Origin: Chondrus crispus
Lineage: Eukaryota; Rhodophyta; Florideophyceae; Gigartinales; Gigartinaceae
DNA length: 64,000 nucleotides
Assembly (NCBI RefSeq): GCF_000350225.1
Contig: NW_005179261.1
Span: 1 to 64,000 of the forward strand
Direction of reading: 5' to 3'
The position numbers were made by a program, and so were the translations under genes. This document shows, one piece after another, positions 11,900 through 24,018 of this stretch. Each line of letters starts with the position of its first letter. Positions within the stretch are counted from its first letter, which is position 1. Under the pieces are notes generated by a model. That model ran no database searches. It was not told the DNA's origin and saw nothing but the letters and a program-made list of their open reading frames with translations.

Positions 11900-14800
11900 A
11901 TTTAAGATGGCTGATTTCGCTGCTAGCGTGAAGAAAGTTGACGAGCTGCTACCCAAAGCGAAGGACGTCACAAAGGGGAAGACGATCCCAGAAGCTAACA
12001 TCGATCTAGCTTGGATGAGAGCGTACAAGTCGATCGCCCGCCGGGCTCGAGACGACCGAGAATTCGGGCTGACCAGTTATCCGTATGAGCAGGGGCCTAC
12101 AGTCGGAGCATCACCGGGGGTTTCTTCGAGCACCGCGATTGGCCCATCCGGAGAGGCCTCAAGAAGCAAAACAGTCTCCGCCCAGTCTTCGAGTACGAGG
12201 CCAATTACATCAACGCAGCCGGTTACTGGATGTCGTTTCACAAGGCCGCTATCTCCTTGCGATAGGAAGCTCTTGAGGAGAAGAAGGACTCAGACGCAGA
12301 GTACTTCGATGCATGGGCTCTGGTGTCGATTCGGTACGGATTACGAGTTGTGGGACTCCGCACAGAGTTTTACAAGATGGCCTCTCGCGATCCTACCTAC
12401 GCTAAGCTTATCATGCCGAGCCTGGAGCAACGGAACGACGTCGCCGCTGCCGACGACCTGTCTGAGCCCCTCGAGAAGTTAGACAGCCACATGGCCACGC
12501 AACTAATGAAGGCGGTAGCCAACCTCAGCGCGAGCAACGCAACGAAGCGTGCCGGAAGAGGGAGCGCCGCCGCCGAAAAGTAATCTCCACAGGAAGAAGA
12601 CGCCCTCTTTGGCAAGGCACGCAACATCAAGTCGAAGAATGGCGTCAAATAGGTTGCTCGGAGTGTCTTTGCCGAGCAATTCTATATGGGATACGCGATG
12701 CCCGTCGATCCCCTTTGTCCCTGGGGAAGGAGGGGAGTTACCCTATATTCCGCAAACAAAGGAGGATCGCCTGTTTGCTTCTGCAGATCTGTCAGAAGGC
12801 TGCCGCACGGGCATTTATCGGCAAGTGAGCCACGGCCACGCGAAAATGGCGCTGTCCAAAGGAGCAATAAATTCGTCCGCTTTCGTGGTTTGGCAAGAAG
12901 GAGACGAGGGTCGCAAAGGTCGTTTTGTTTCGAACTTCTGCAAACAGTCAAAGAGATGGGAAAAAGGCAGTTTCAGGATAGAATCATTGGCGGAGTTCGC
13001 CTCGGACATACAGAAAGGAGACCACTCTCTGTCAATGGATGTCCAGAAGGGATATAGACATCTCCGATTGCACCCCGACATGCGAGAATGGTTCATTTTT
13101 CGTTTGGAAGGGCGCTATTGTCAATGAGTCACCTTGCCGTTCGGGTGGGGACGCTCACCGCTTTGGTTCACACAGCTCATGGCAGTGTTCGTGAAAGCGT
13201 TGCGACTTCTGGGGTACCGCGTCCTCGCCTACCTCGACGATTTCCTTCTAGCTCCAACACCTTGCGGATTGGTTGCGCGGAAATGGCACTGTATAGGCGC
13301 CAGAAGGAAAGTTCAGGCGTTCATGGATCGCTCGGGTTGAAGCGTCATCCAACCAAAGGGGAATGGGTGGGATCTCCCATCGTGGAGCACCTTGGTGTCA
13401 AGATCGACAGCTTGGAAATGAAGTTCTACGTGGCCCCCAGGAAGGTGAGGCGCGTGCAAGATCTCTCCGCCAAGCTACTGCGTGAAGTGCGCTTAGGGCG
13501 ACGGTGGGTATCTGTCAAGAAGCTGCGCCATTTTTGCGGGGTCTGCGTTTTCTTGACCCTAGCTATGCCGTGGGCGCGGTTCTACACTCGCTCGTTGTAC
13601 TGGGACATGTCAGGTTCCAGGCCTCACGACGACAGAAACCAATGCAGGCTCAGTCACCAGGGCATCCGCGATTTGTTGAAGTGGAAATCGCTCACGGCGC
13701 AGGAGCTGTCTGGTCGACCAACAGTCTGTATGCAACCAACTGCAGCAATTCACACCGACGCGGCAGATCTAGGTTTCGGCGCGACCCTCAACACCCGAGA
13801 CCTCCGGCCAGGAATCCCCGGACAGTGGACAGAGCAATGCGTGTGGAGTTGGCAGGACAGAGCGGAGAGCATCAGCTACCGCGAGCTCAAGGCCGTCCGT
13901 ATGGCCCTCACAGGGAAAATCGGACTTCAAGTCCTTCGCGAAGGACGCAAGGATCTTATGCTGCACATCGACAACCAAGAAGTAGTTCATATCACAAATT
14001 CGTTCGTCTTCGCAAGTCGTCCTATGATGCGCGAGTTGCGACGATTGAAATCAGTCCTGGACCACCACGGGATCCACGTCAAATCGGAATGGATCCCGTC
14101 TGTCGCCAACAAATTCGCTGACGGGTTGTCGCGACGCTTCCCCCGTGGCGACTTGCAGGTCCGAAGGCAGGTGCGGCATTCCGTGCGGGCTGGAATGCAG
14201 GCACCCATCGATTCGTTTCCATTTGGCCCTCTAGGGGAACACCCACTCTTCCTTCGCCGCCAAGTGTACAAGGAGCTCTGCCAAGAGTGGGACCCCCTGG
14301 ACGGCGTACGCCTTCTCTGTTCTCCTCCAGATCTGGTGGCCGCGACGGTCCGCAAGCTCAGGGCGACAGGGAGCCCGGCGGTGTTCCTCATCCCCGACTG
14401 GCCGCGACAGAGCTGGCATTCCCCAGCTCTCGAGATCGCGTCAAAAGTGGAATGTCTTCAAGGCCCGCCGGAGCGATTGTGGAGCGCAGCCAGGTCCCTG
14501 AACCCGCAATGGCGCCTCTTAATGCTGGAAGTCAACCTCAAGTTGGCACCAGATCAATGCAGCGCTTCTCCCTCGCCGATGCGGCTACCGCTTGCATATT
14601 CACGGAACTACGATACACTACTGGCGCTGCGATGTCCGCCCGCCTCGTTCTGGACTTTGCCTGGAGCGCTCGGACCACGGCTACTCGCAACTCACAATGG
14701 AAAGCGTACGTCGAGTGCTGTCTCGCTGAGGGCAGACGCTCCCTCCCGGTCACCGAAGCCCAATTGGGGGCTTTCATCGGCTGGTTGGTGTCCGAGCTCG

Positions 14801-15300
14801 AAGCTGGTCGTCGCACGGTCTCAAGTGCCTCCCTGCCCCAGTATCTCAGCGCTATCCGGCAAATGCACCTCGTACTGTGCGGAACTCCAGTGCCTAACTA
14901 CCGGTTCGTCTGGCATGTACTACGCAGCTACAAGCGTTGGGAAGAAGAAAACTTCCCGCGTCGGGACGTTCGCTGTGGCCTTTCAGCCTCNNNNNNNNNN
15001 NNNNNNNNNNNNNNNNNNNNNNNNNNNNNNNNNNNNNNNNNNNNNNNNNNNNNNNNNNNNNNNNNNNNNNNNNNNNNNNNNNNNNNNNNNGAGCGGGACA
15101 CGAGAAAGCGACACCGGCGGACAAGCACCGCCGAGAGCGAACGTCCCGACGTCCAGGATCCTGGACGCCACGGACGCACATCTCGGAGGAGCTTGTCAGC
15201 CGGTATCGCTTACAAGTATCCCGATCCGGCCGCAGCCGCCCTAAGATCCCTCGACGCCAACACGAACGCACGTGACGGGGACGTCACGCTTCAGAAGAGG
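11900..15300 (+). mobile_element. DIRS-like tyrosine-recombinase retrotransposon (broken, interrupted by gap)
   Basis: The parts in order are a gag-like region with a conserved-looking helical start (about 11907-12580), reverse transcriptase (about 12700-13340, with a palm block LAYLDDFLLAP), RNase H (about 13720-14120, with a TDAA block and DNQEV) and the N-terminal core-binding part of a tyrosine recombinase (about 14600-14990). The assembly gap follows. RT followed by RNase H and a tyrosine recombinase instead of a DDE integrase is the hallmark of the DIRS group. The copy is broken in roughly half a dozen places and looks old. The recombinase catalytic end is hidden by the gap, and terminal repeats were not identified. 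Confidence 0.82.
14991..15090. other. Assembly gap (100 N)
   Basis: Exactly 100 undetermined bases. This is the conventional placeholder length, so the true size is unknown. A perfect 16-bp palindrome (15151-15166) lies shortly after the gap. Confidence 0.99.
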
Positions 15301-15490
15301 TCCCTTAACACGTTAACATGTTTTACATGTTTTCTTGTTTTCTTGCTTACACATTTACACGACGAACACGTATTAAACGGGCACACCTCCCATGTTACGG
15401 GTGTTGCACACGTTTACACGTCTCACACGTTTACATGCTGTACACACTGTACACGTTTACAGGTCTACAGGTTTACACGTCTTTTCCTCG
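15300..15490. repeat. Degenerate CACGTTTACA array
   Basis: About 190 bp in which ACACGTTTAC-like decamers recur in imperfect tandem, mixed with TGTACAC pieces. It lies between the end of the DIRS-like element and the solo LTR. No coding potential. Confidence 0.5.
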
Positions 15491-15519
15491 CAATTAAAAG
15501 GCGTGCACCCCATTACATA

Positions 15520-16127
15520 TGTAGTATAACCCCCTGGGACTAGATTTAGATTAGATCAGCTACTGTAGAGCCCGAGCTCTACAGTACGACGCGCACGAGC
15601 GCGCGTGCTGTCAGCACCGAATGCTGACAGCCCTGCAGTACGCGCGACCCGCACCCACTACTGTAGCCGACCACAGTAGCACTATAGTACAGTACGTACT
15701 GTACTGTAGTATGATAGACTAACTTGTACATTAAATACGTGAGCGGACCGACGGCGACGGGGGGGACAAGCACGAGCTTGTCCAGAACCTACGCCTTTGG
15801 TCAAGCTCGCCCCGCTTATTCTAGATCGGGTTGCCTACAATAGCCCGTATCTAGTTAGGAGCCGAGCGGGCAGGGGACGCGCGAGCACACGAGCGAGCCT
15901 AGATCCGCCTCCGCCCGTCAGCGCTTGTACGTAACCCAGCGCTGCCCCGCGGCGTCGAGGCGTAGATCGACCCGCCCGTGCGCGCGTCCCCGTACGAACC
16001 CGCTCTACCACCACGCTACCCGGGCCCGCTTCCCGGTTCCGTTAGCTGGGGTTGCTTCCCTTCTCCGATCGGGATCTCCGCAAGAACTGAGTATACACCC
16101 CCCTCCGTTGGGGGTGTTTATACTACA
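15520..16127 (+). repeat. Solo LTR, gypsy family A (608 bp)
   Basis: It begins TGTAGTATAA and ends TTATACTACA, a 10-bp perfect terminal inverted repeat. The five bases on either side (15515-15519 and 16128-16132) are both ACATA, a perfect target-site duplication, so this is one integration event later reduced to a single LTR by recombination. It is alignable with 41901-42603 (reverse), 47967-48572 and 51448-52048 (reverse). The left half is packed with short stem-loops. Confidence 0.88.
15725..15783 (+). promoter_or_regulatory. Conserved TATA-like box and stem-loop in family-A LTR
   Basis: A TATGATAG element lies just upstream of a TATA-like TACATTAAATACG. About 25-30 nt downstream, 15764-15783 folds as GGACAAGC-ACGA-GCTTGTCC. 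The same arrangement is kept at 48206-48225, and on the other strand at 42265-42246 and 51806-51787, although the surrounding sequence has diverged. The position suits the transcription start and 5' leader of the element RNA. Confidence 0.55.
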
Positions 16128-17528
16128 ACATATCAACGACTGAATGGTGACAGTAGACACGTTTACAGTACTACGCCGTATTTACTACGTCACCCTGGCA
16201 ACGGCTAATATCGAAACGTCCTACGCAGCCCTATCAAACGCCGGAGGACCGTCCTCAGGACGAATGTCTTCTCCCTGGCTTCGTAGCGGACGACCAGCAG
16301 TGCCCTCGTTGGACCTGCCGGTATCACGGAGGTGTTCGTACGGGTCGCCACGACTAATACGGTTCGGAACGTCTGGGCTGCTCTTGGGGCCAGGACGGAT
16401 ACGCTTCCCCAGCATTTGTTGCACTCAACCCGACGGTCGACGGATAATATCCACGTTGCCCAGGGCCACAGCCATACCACACCTCGTCGCGTTGCGCACG
16501 ATACCAATCGCGCTCTTCCCGAACGTCACGAATTACGTTCCTCGCGTCTGTTTACGCACTGGACACGTCCTCCAAGCGACTTGTGGCCAACGAGGCCCCT
16601 GCTTGTGTGGCCCGTAAGTCTGCACTCATCTGGCCCAATTCGGAATTCCTTACGAGTTACCATCTCGCTAACGTGTCAACGATTAAAAAAAGCGCCACGA
16701 TTCGGACGACCTTTGCCCCAATGCCTCAACGGCTTTCAGAATTCGGTCTATATCATCCGACGGCTCCTGTTACGACAGCTGCCGGTAACTCACCAACGTT
16801 AGAGGGTTTGCCCCTGAGGTGTCGGAAACTTCAAACCCCGACGAAAGGGCGGCCCGCTGCTCGTCAGCAACATTGGTTGGACTCGTAATGTCCTGGAATT
16901 CGTCCGCAAGAACACGAGAGACAGCGTCACCCGATGGTGATGGCATCGTGCCTCGCTTCAATTTACGTCGACAACGGTGATGGTGCTGCCTGCCTACGAA
17001 AAACATCACGAAGATGTCGCCGCCGCCCCTATAAGTAGCAATGCAGTCGCCGCGTCATATGTGTTGAGCCGGGACGCTCAAGCTGGGAAGGGGGCCGTGT
17101 AGCATAAGGACGCGTGTCCTATCTACACATGAATGTTGTCCGCGTGGAAACGTCAACCACGTGGCAAACGTTATGACAATGACTGTCATTTTTCGGATAC
17201 GTCTATTGTTGCGTGTAAGGCGAACGAGCCTTACGGTACCTCGAGTACAGTACTGTAGCGCAACGGCGCAAATAGTCGTTACGAAGTCTCCTCTGTATCC
17301 GCGCCGCTACGCTTTACGGTGTAAGAAGTACAATATTACGTAGTTAATAAAGGAGGCCGCTAGGGGGATGAAGAAAGGACAGTCGACGGCACGCGGAGGG
17401 CGAGTTTGGTAAAGTCCGACCCCTAGTCGTCTACGTTTTCCTTTCTTTTTTGGAGGTCTTTTGGCCTTTTTGCCTGTCGTTTTCTGTTCTACGTTCCGAC
17501 CACCCACTCGAGGGTGAGGCACTACGAC
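16128..17528. other. Intergenic, nothing recognised
   Basis: About 1.4 kb of GC-rich sequence that received the solo LTR. Long frames exist on both strands because stop codons are rare in GC-rich DNA, but none shows a motif or a consistent codon pattern. It may be worn element sequence. Confidence 0.45.
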
Positions 17529-18202
17529 TGTAGTATAACGACCAGTGTGCGCCCGGGGAGGTTATTAACCGTGCGGCCGTGCACGGTGCACACGTGGGCG
17601 GGTGTGCACACGTGTACGGAGCGCGCGCGTTGACCAACCGGCCGTGGCGTGGCGCACGTGTACAGTAGCTCACGTGTCGTCCGTGCGATAGTCTACACGT
17701 GTTACGTGTGCGCGTTAGCACACGTGTCGTCCGTGCGGTAATCTGTAAGCAACACGCGTGTACAGTAGTGCACACGTGTAGTAGCAGCGTCCGTGCGGTA
17801 GTAGTAATTATGGCGCTAGCTTTTTAATTGTGTACAGTACCCGGCACGCACTAGGCGGCAGGTACTGTACTACTGTACTGGGACAGGTATCCGAGGCGTC
17901 CCTCTGAGGGGTTAAGACCTGACACCCGTCCCTACCGCTAAACTGGGGCAGGCTCGCCCACGTCCCTTTCGCGCCTATATACGTCCATTTCGGTTGTGTA
18001 TCGCGCGCGCTGGCTTCTAACCCGTTACCGGTCGCTCCCGTTCACGCACCACGGGGCGACTGCGCGTAACCGGCCAGTGAGCCACTCCCTTTTCGCGAGC
18101 TCGTCCGATCGGTTCAATTAGCGCGTCGTGTCCGCGCCGCGTGCTCACTCGGTAAAGCCTCCGCCTCTCACCCAACCCAGGGCGGAGAGGAGTTATCCCA
18201 CA
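17529..18202 (+). repeat. Left LTR of chromovirus (674 bp)
   Basis: It starts TGTAGTATAACGACC and ends TTATCCCACA. It is the same length as the right LTR. A TATA-like CCTATATACG lies near 17974, about 230 bp before the end. Confidence 0.9.
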
Positions 18203-19192
18203 TTTTGGTACTCTTGTGGAAGGAAATAACTCTTGAGGTTGAGCCGCACGCGTAGTCGCTCGATCGCGCGCAGAACCGTACGGACGGAAAAGGTTGAGAA
18301 TCACCGCGTCGATAGCGAAACGTATTCGACGATGAACCGACCGGAAGAAGGGGGAGACTCCGCCTCCGGGCGTCTGAGCACCCGCAGTGGCAGTGGTGCA
18401 CCGCGCCGCCGGGTGGAGAACCAGGAAGCCCTGCTGCGACCACCACCGCGACCGGCCCGCACGCGAGCGTCCGCATCGGAAGTTACGCCGGCCGTGTCGG
18501 CAGGCACTGAGAATCGCGTCCAATGGATGGTCGACGCGATTCAGCCGCGCATCCAGGCCTGGGCCGAGGAGTTCCTCGCTACGGAACTCCCCCAGGTAGC
18601 GCGCGTATGCCTCGACCGAACGGTGCCCGCGCTCGTGGACGCGCACGTACGCAGCGCGATACCACCGCTTTTGGACGAACTTCTACCCGCTCAAGTCCAA
18701 TGCGAGGTGGTGACCGCGCTCACCACTGTGGATGAAGAATCCGGGTCCGGTACGGCTCTAAAGGGAGCAATCAGCTCCGCCGTTGCCCATCGTCTGGCCA
18801 CAACCTTTCCCGCCGAAGCAGGAGTCCACGCGCACGCGCAGCACGACTCAACCGCTCTGGATTTTACGCTACCGCACGCTGAACCGATCGGCGCTGCACC
18901 CGGGATCGGTACAATGGCCCCTCACCCGGAGGGTAAGACCATTTACCTCCCACCAATTTATTGTGCTACAGGAGGGCCCACAGAAAATGGCCCTCCCGTA
19001 CTCGCCGATACGGCTGGCCCCCGCGGGACAGAAAACCGCCTGGGGCGCTTCGCGACAGAAAAGCGACAGCCGTATCGGTCGAGCAGAAGAAGCGCACCCG
19101 GCGTTCAAGGCTACACCTCGGAGGGTACAGAAATCCCCTCCGAGGAAGAAGTCCCAAGACGTCGCCACAGGGCGACGTGCAAGAACCGCGAC

Positions 19193-19381
19193 GGACGCTA
19201 CGCGCGATACCGCGATGCCGGAGGGGTCGGTTACCCCTCCGATGATAACCGCGAAGGACGCTATACGCGATACCGCGATGCCGGAGGAGGTGGATACCCC
19301 TCCGATGATAACTGCGAAGGACGCTATACGCGATACCGCGATGCCGGAGGAGGTGGATACCCCTCCGATGACGAGGACACC
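19193..19381 (+). repeat. Three 63-bp tandem repeats in gag-like region
   Basis: Three in-frame copies of a 21-residue unit built around GRYTRYRDAGGGGYPSDD, nearly identical to one another, suggest recent unit duplication. A second, more worn set of about four 66-bp units (around ARRE...TDDGR) lies at about 20239-20502. Confidence 0.8.
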
Positions 19382-22300
19382 GAGTCGGACGAATCGCGCA
19401 GAAGCGACCGCAGAGGCCGCAATGCGCGCGACCGACGTCGGTTCCGGCGAGAAGACTCCGACCTGAACGGCTACAGTAGCCCCGGCGGAGAAGGAGACCG
19501 CCATCGCAGGGGCAGAGACCGCCGATCTGCTCCGAGGCGGGATCCGAAACGGTTGCCGGTGATCAGGCCGCTGAACGACCTGTTCAACAAGGCCGTCGCC
19601 TACCGCACGTATAGGCTGGAAAATTGCAGCGCTTGCTACGACGCGAGTACCGCGCGGCGAGTTAACCGTTATCGGAAGAAGTTGGACGTCCAGCTGAAAA
19701 CCCACACGTTCCTGGATCGCCACGTGAAGGCGATCCTGCCACCGCAGAGGAAGGTGCTGTTCCATCATGCGCCGTCCGTAGCGCTGACGGGAGTCACACG
19801 CTCGAGGCACGATCGCAAGATGGCCTCGAGGGGACCATCGCAGCAGCTCCCGCAGGAGGAAAATTCGGCCGACCGGAAGCGCGCGCAGTTCCCGACGAAC
19901 ATAGCGTCACGGAAAATTCGCGTGGTCAAGGGGGTCACGATACCCCCGATGACCCAGGCGATGGTACGCGTCGCAACACCGGTTGGGGGGCTTTTCTTCC
20001 TGCAAAACCACCCCAAAACGGCGCATAAGAATTTATGTCTGATGGCCCAGGGGGTCATGGACCTCTTCCCGGGCGAGCCGTTTATGGTGCTTGTTAGCAA
20101 CTTCGGAAACCGCGCGGTCCACGTCCCCAAGCATACCGTTGTTGGTCTCGCGTTGCCATCCCGCACACACATCCTGACACTTGGCGTGTCGGTCCCCGGA
20201 GAGGCCGACGCTAAGGAAGGGGGAGGGAACAAAAATAATTCCTCGACCGCTACGGAGGAACAGGCGAGACGCGAACAACCAGTTACGGACGATGGCAGAA
20301 GACAATCCTCCACCGCTACGGAAGGATACGCGCGTCGCGAAGAATCCGCTACGGGCGAAGGCAGGATTAATTCCTCACCCGCGGGGGAATGTGCGCGACG
20401 AGAAGGACCCGTTACGGACGATGGCAGAATTAAATCCACCACCGCCACGGGAGGAGGCATGCGACGCGAAGAACCGGAAACGGACGACGCCCACAGTGGC
20501 AATCCCGCTAACGCGGATGAGCGGACCGATACGGACGCGGAGAAGACCCGCTCGTGGGAAGAAGACGTCCATATTGGTGCAGAAGACAGTACCGTCCGGT
20601 CGGAAATTATAGACATGCTGTTTGAGTTCAAGGACATGTGGTCCGGCCACTTGGGTAAGATCGATGCTACGAAGCATCGCATCGAGCTGAAGCCCGGTGC
20701 GAAGCCGATCTACCAAGCACCCTACCGAGCCGGACCCATCGCGCGCGAGAAGGAGAAGAAGGAAATCGACCGCATGCTGCGCGCGGGAGTCATCGAACCG
20801 ACATCGGCCGAGTGGGCGAGCCCCGTGGTCTTCGTCCCTAAAAAGGACAGGACCATGCGGTTCTGCGTGGACTATCGCAAGCTAAACGCCGTTACGGTTC
20901 GCGACTCCTACCCACTACCGCGCATGGACGAATGCATCGACTCGCTCGGCGATGCCACTGTCTTTACCACGCTAGACTGTAATAGCGGGTATTGGCAGGT
21001 GGAGGTCGCCGAGAAGGACCGCGATAAAACTACGTTCGCGTCGCATTCGGGCCTCTACCGCGTTCTATACATGCCGTTCGGTCTCAAAAACGCGCCGGCG
21101 ACATTTCAACGGGCGGTCGACATCATCCTGTCCCGCTTGAAATGGGAGATTGCGCTGGTCTACCTCGATGACGTCATCGTCTACTCGCGAACCGTTACGG
21201 AACATATGGCGCACGTGCGCGAGGTACTACGGCTCCTACATACCGCGGGAGTGTCGCTAAAATTGGTGAAGTGCGCGTTTTTCGACACCTCCGTAACCTA
21301 TCTCGGGCACGTCATCCGTCCGGGACGGTTGGAGGTGGAGCGACGCAACGTCATCGCGATCGAGCGCGCGCGCGCGCCTACGAACCAAACGGAACTGCGA
21401 TCCTTTCTCGGGATGTGCAACGTTTACCGACGGTTTGTGCAAGGATTCGCGAAGATCGCCGCGCCGCTGAATAAGAAGACCGGCAAGAATCAGCCCTACG
21501 AGTTCGAGATCTTAACCGATGCGGAATACGCGGCGTTTGAGGAATTGAAGCGGCGCCTCGTGTCGCCGCCAATCCTCGCGCTGCCCCGCTACAGACGGAA
21601 ATATACGCTGGACACCGACGCGTGCGGACAGCAAGTGGGTTGCGCCCTTCTACAGGAGCAACCCGATGGAGGTACCCAACCGATCGGATATTGGAGCCGC
21701 GCGTTGACCGATGCGGAGCGCAATTATACGACTACCGAAAAGGAATGCTTGGCCGTAGTGTGGAGCATCCTCACCCTACGGCCATACCTATACGGAAGCG
21801 CGTTCAACCTCCGCACGGATCACGAGGCCCTACGCTGGGTCCTCAATTTAGCGGACAGTTCCGGTCGGCTCGCTCGATGGCGCCTGCGCTTGGCGGAGTA
21901 CGACTACGAGGTACAGTACCGCCCAGGCGTCAAGCACCAACTCGCGGACGGCGTATCGCGCTTACGTACCGATGGAGGAGACACCGAACCGGTCGATGAT
22001 GAGGTCCCGTGCTTCGCGGTCCAGTACGATGAGGGCAGCGAGGCCCTCCTGGACAATGTGCACTGGGACCCGCCGCAGGGCCGTCCGGACGGTTGTCACG
22101 CGCTCGCGATAACTCCCGAGGAACGCGACGCTGCGTCCATCTCGGTTGAGGAATTTATACGCGAACAAGCTGAGGACGCCTTCTGTCGCTTCGCCGCGGA
22201 AACCGTCGGGACGCCGAACTCGAAGTTCGACATCGACCGTTACGCATTTCTCGCTGGACGGGACTCTGCAGCGCGTGGTACCGACTCGGTTGCGCCCCCG

Positions 22301-23908
22301 GGTACTGTACCTGGCACACCATCCGAGGTTGGCAGGTCACCCGGGAGCGACGCGTATGTACTACACCCTTCGCAGGGAGTACTATTGGCCGCACATGGCC
22401 AGCGACGCGTTTTTGACTGTACGGAATTGCACCTCGTGTGCTGCGACCCGCGGGACGCTTGTCAAGAACCAAAAGGATCTCAAGCTGTTCCCCGCGGCGG
22501 GCCCCTTGAAGTTTGTCGCGATGGACCTCCTGGGGCCCCTGCCCAAGACCGCGCACGGAAACCAACACGTGTTGGTAATTACCGACCGGTTCTCCAAGCT
22601 AACGCGCAGTATCCCGCTCCGGACCACAACCGCTTCGGTCGTCGCAAACGCGTTTTTGGACAACTGGGTCTACGTTTACGGAGCGCCGCGCTACGTACTA
22701 ACCGACAATGGCCCTCAGTTCGCTGCGAAATTCTTCGACGCGGTATGCGCCCTCCTGGGGGTGCGGCATTATCTCACGACGGCCTACCACCCCCAGTCGA
22801 ATGGGCAGACCGAACGGTTCAATCGCACGCTGGTGCAACGCCTCCGGCACTACGAGGAGTAGCACCAGCGCGATTGGGACGACTACGTGCAGCCGCTGAT
22901 CTTCGCGTACAATACGCAGGTCCACCGGTCGACGGAGACGACTCCGTTCGACCTGGTGTTAACGCGGCCACCGTCCGGTTTAATTCTCCCCGGTACTGTA
23001 CCGCAGGACGCGGGGACCCATCGAGAGGACCCGCGGACCCGGTGCAGTACGAGCGCGCTACGCTGCGCAAGCTTCGCGACGCGCTCGACCGTGCTCGGAC
23101 GAAATTAACGGCATCGCAAAAGCGGTACAAGGACAATTTTGACAAGAAGGTCCGCTTCCGTCCGGTCGTTGTGGCGGGCGATTTTGTCTACGTTGATCGC
23201 CCGCCCCGCCCGTTGACAAGCGTCCAACGACGCACCCGTGCGCAAGGTACGACCGGAATGGACGAGCTCTCTGTCAAACTTCTACAAAAGACAGAGGGGC
23301 CGTTTCGCGTGCCCTCCGCTACGGACACCACGGTCCTCATCGAGCAGGACGGTGTGGAGAACCGCGTTAGCATCGACGGCGTTACGAAAATGCCGCGCGG
23401 GCCAAGGGATACTGTCACCTCGGCCATTCCATCGGCATCGGACGCACAAGCCGCAACGCCCCGCGCGGAATACGTCATTGACCGCATCGTCGGACACCGT
23501 ATGACCCGCGGCGGCATCTTGTACAAGGTTCGCTGGTACGGGTAAGCCGCTTCCAACGATACCTACGAGCCCTCCGAGAGGCTCCCGCAACCTTTCATCG
23601 ACCGATATTGGCGTACGCGCCAAGGACGGACAAGCGCGCTCGCGTGGCGCTCCTTCCGACCTCGCATGGCCGAACCGTCAGGACGACCTCGCTCGCTCGC
23701 GTCGTGATCTGCCGCCCGCGCGCGCCGAAGGAAAAGGCAAGGAACACCGCTAATCGGCTCTGTTTACTGTGGGCAAAGCCCCTAACGGGCTACGGGGGGA
23801 AGAGGAGCCCCGCCTGTGCTATACGGCCCATGCGGCTAGTCGCGGGCGACCGCGCGCCGCCAAGTAACCGGTACCGGACGGATCTCGCGCATATGGACCC
23901 GCTCGGAT

Positions 23909-24018
23909 GATGCTGTCACGACGACCACCGGCTCCCGGCAATTTAATCGCCATTTGGGCTACGGTTTTCCCTCTCACGCCGTGGGAAAACATCGTAGCCC
24001 ATTTCTGACGACAGCATC
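23909..24018 (+). repeat. Long imperfect hairpin in 3' non-coding part of chromovirus
   Basis: Outer arms GATGCTGTC and GACAGCATC enclose inner arms GGGCTACG...GTTTTCC and GGAAAAC...CGTAGCCC. The whole is about 110 nt and lies after the chromodomain and about 1 kb before the right LTR. The rest of that non-coding stretch (24020-24989) is GC-rich with no gene seen. Confidence 0.6.

Noticed and set aside
11507-11905. 132-codon plus-strand frame before the DIRS-like element
   Set aside because: No motif and no consistent start; probably leader sequence of the element or chance.
15300-15490. CACGTTTACA array as a CRISPR array or telomere repeat
   Set aside because: Units are degenerate without regular spacers, the genome is eukaryotic, and the unit is not a known telomere motif.
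16144-16802. Overlapping long frames on both strands
   Set aside because: GC-rich DNA with few stops; frames on all strands are equally long and carry no motif.
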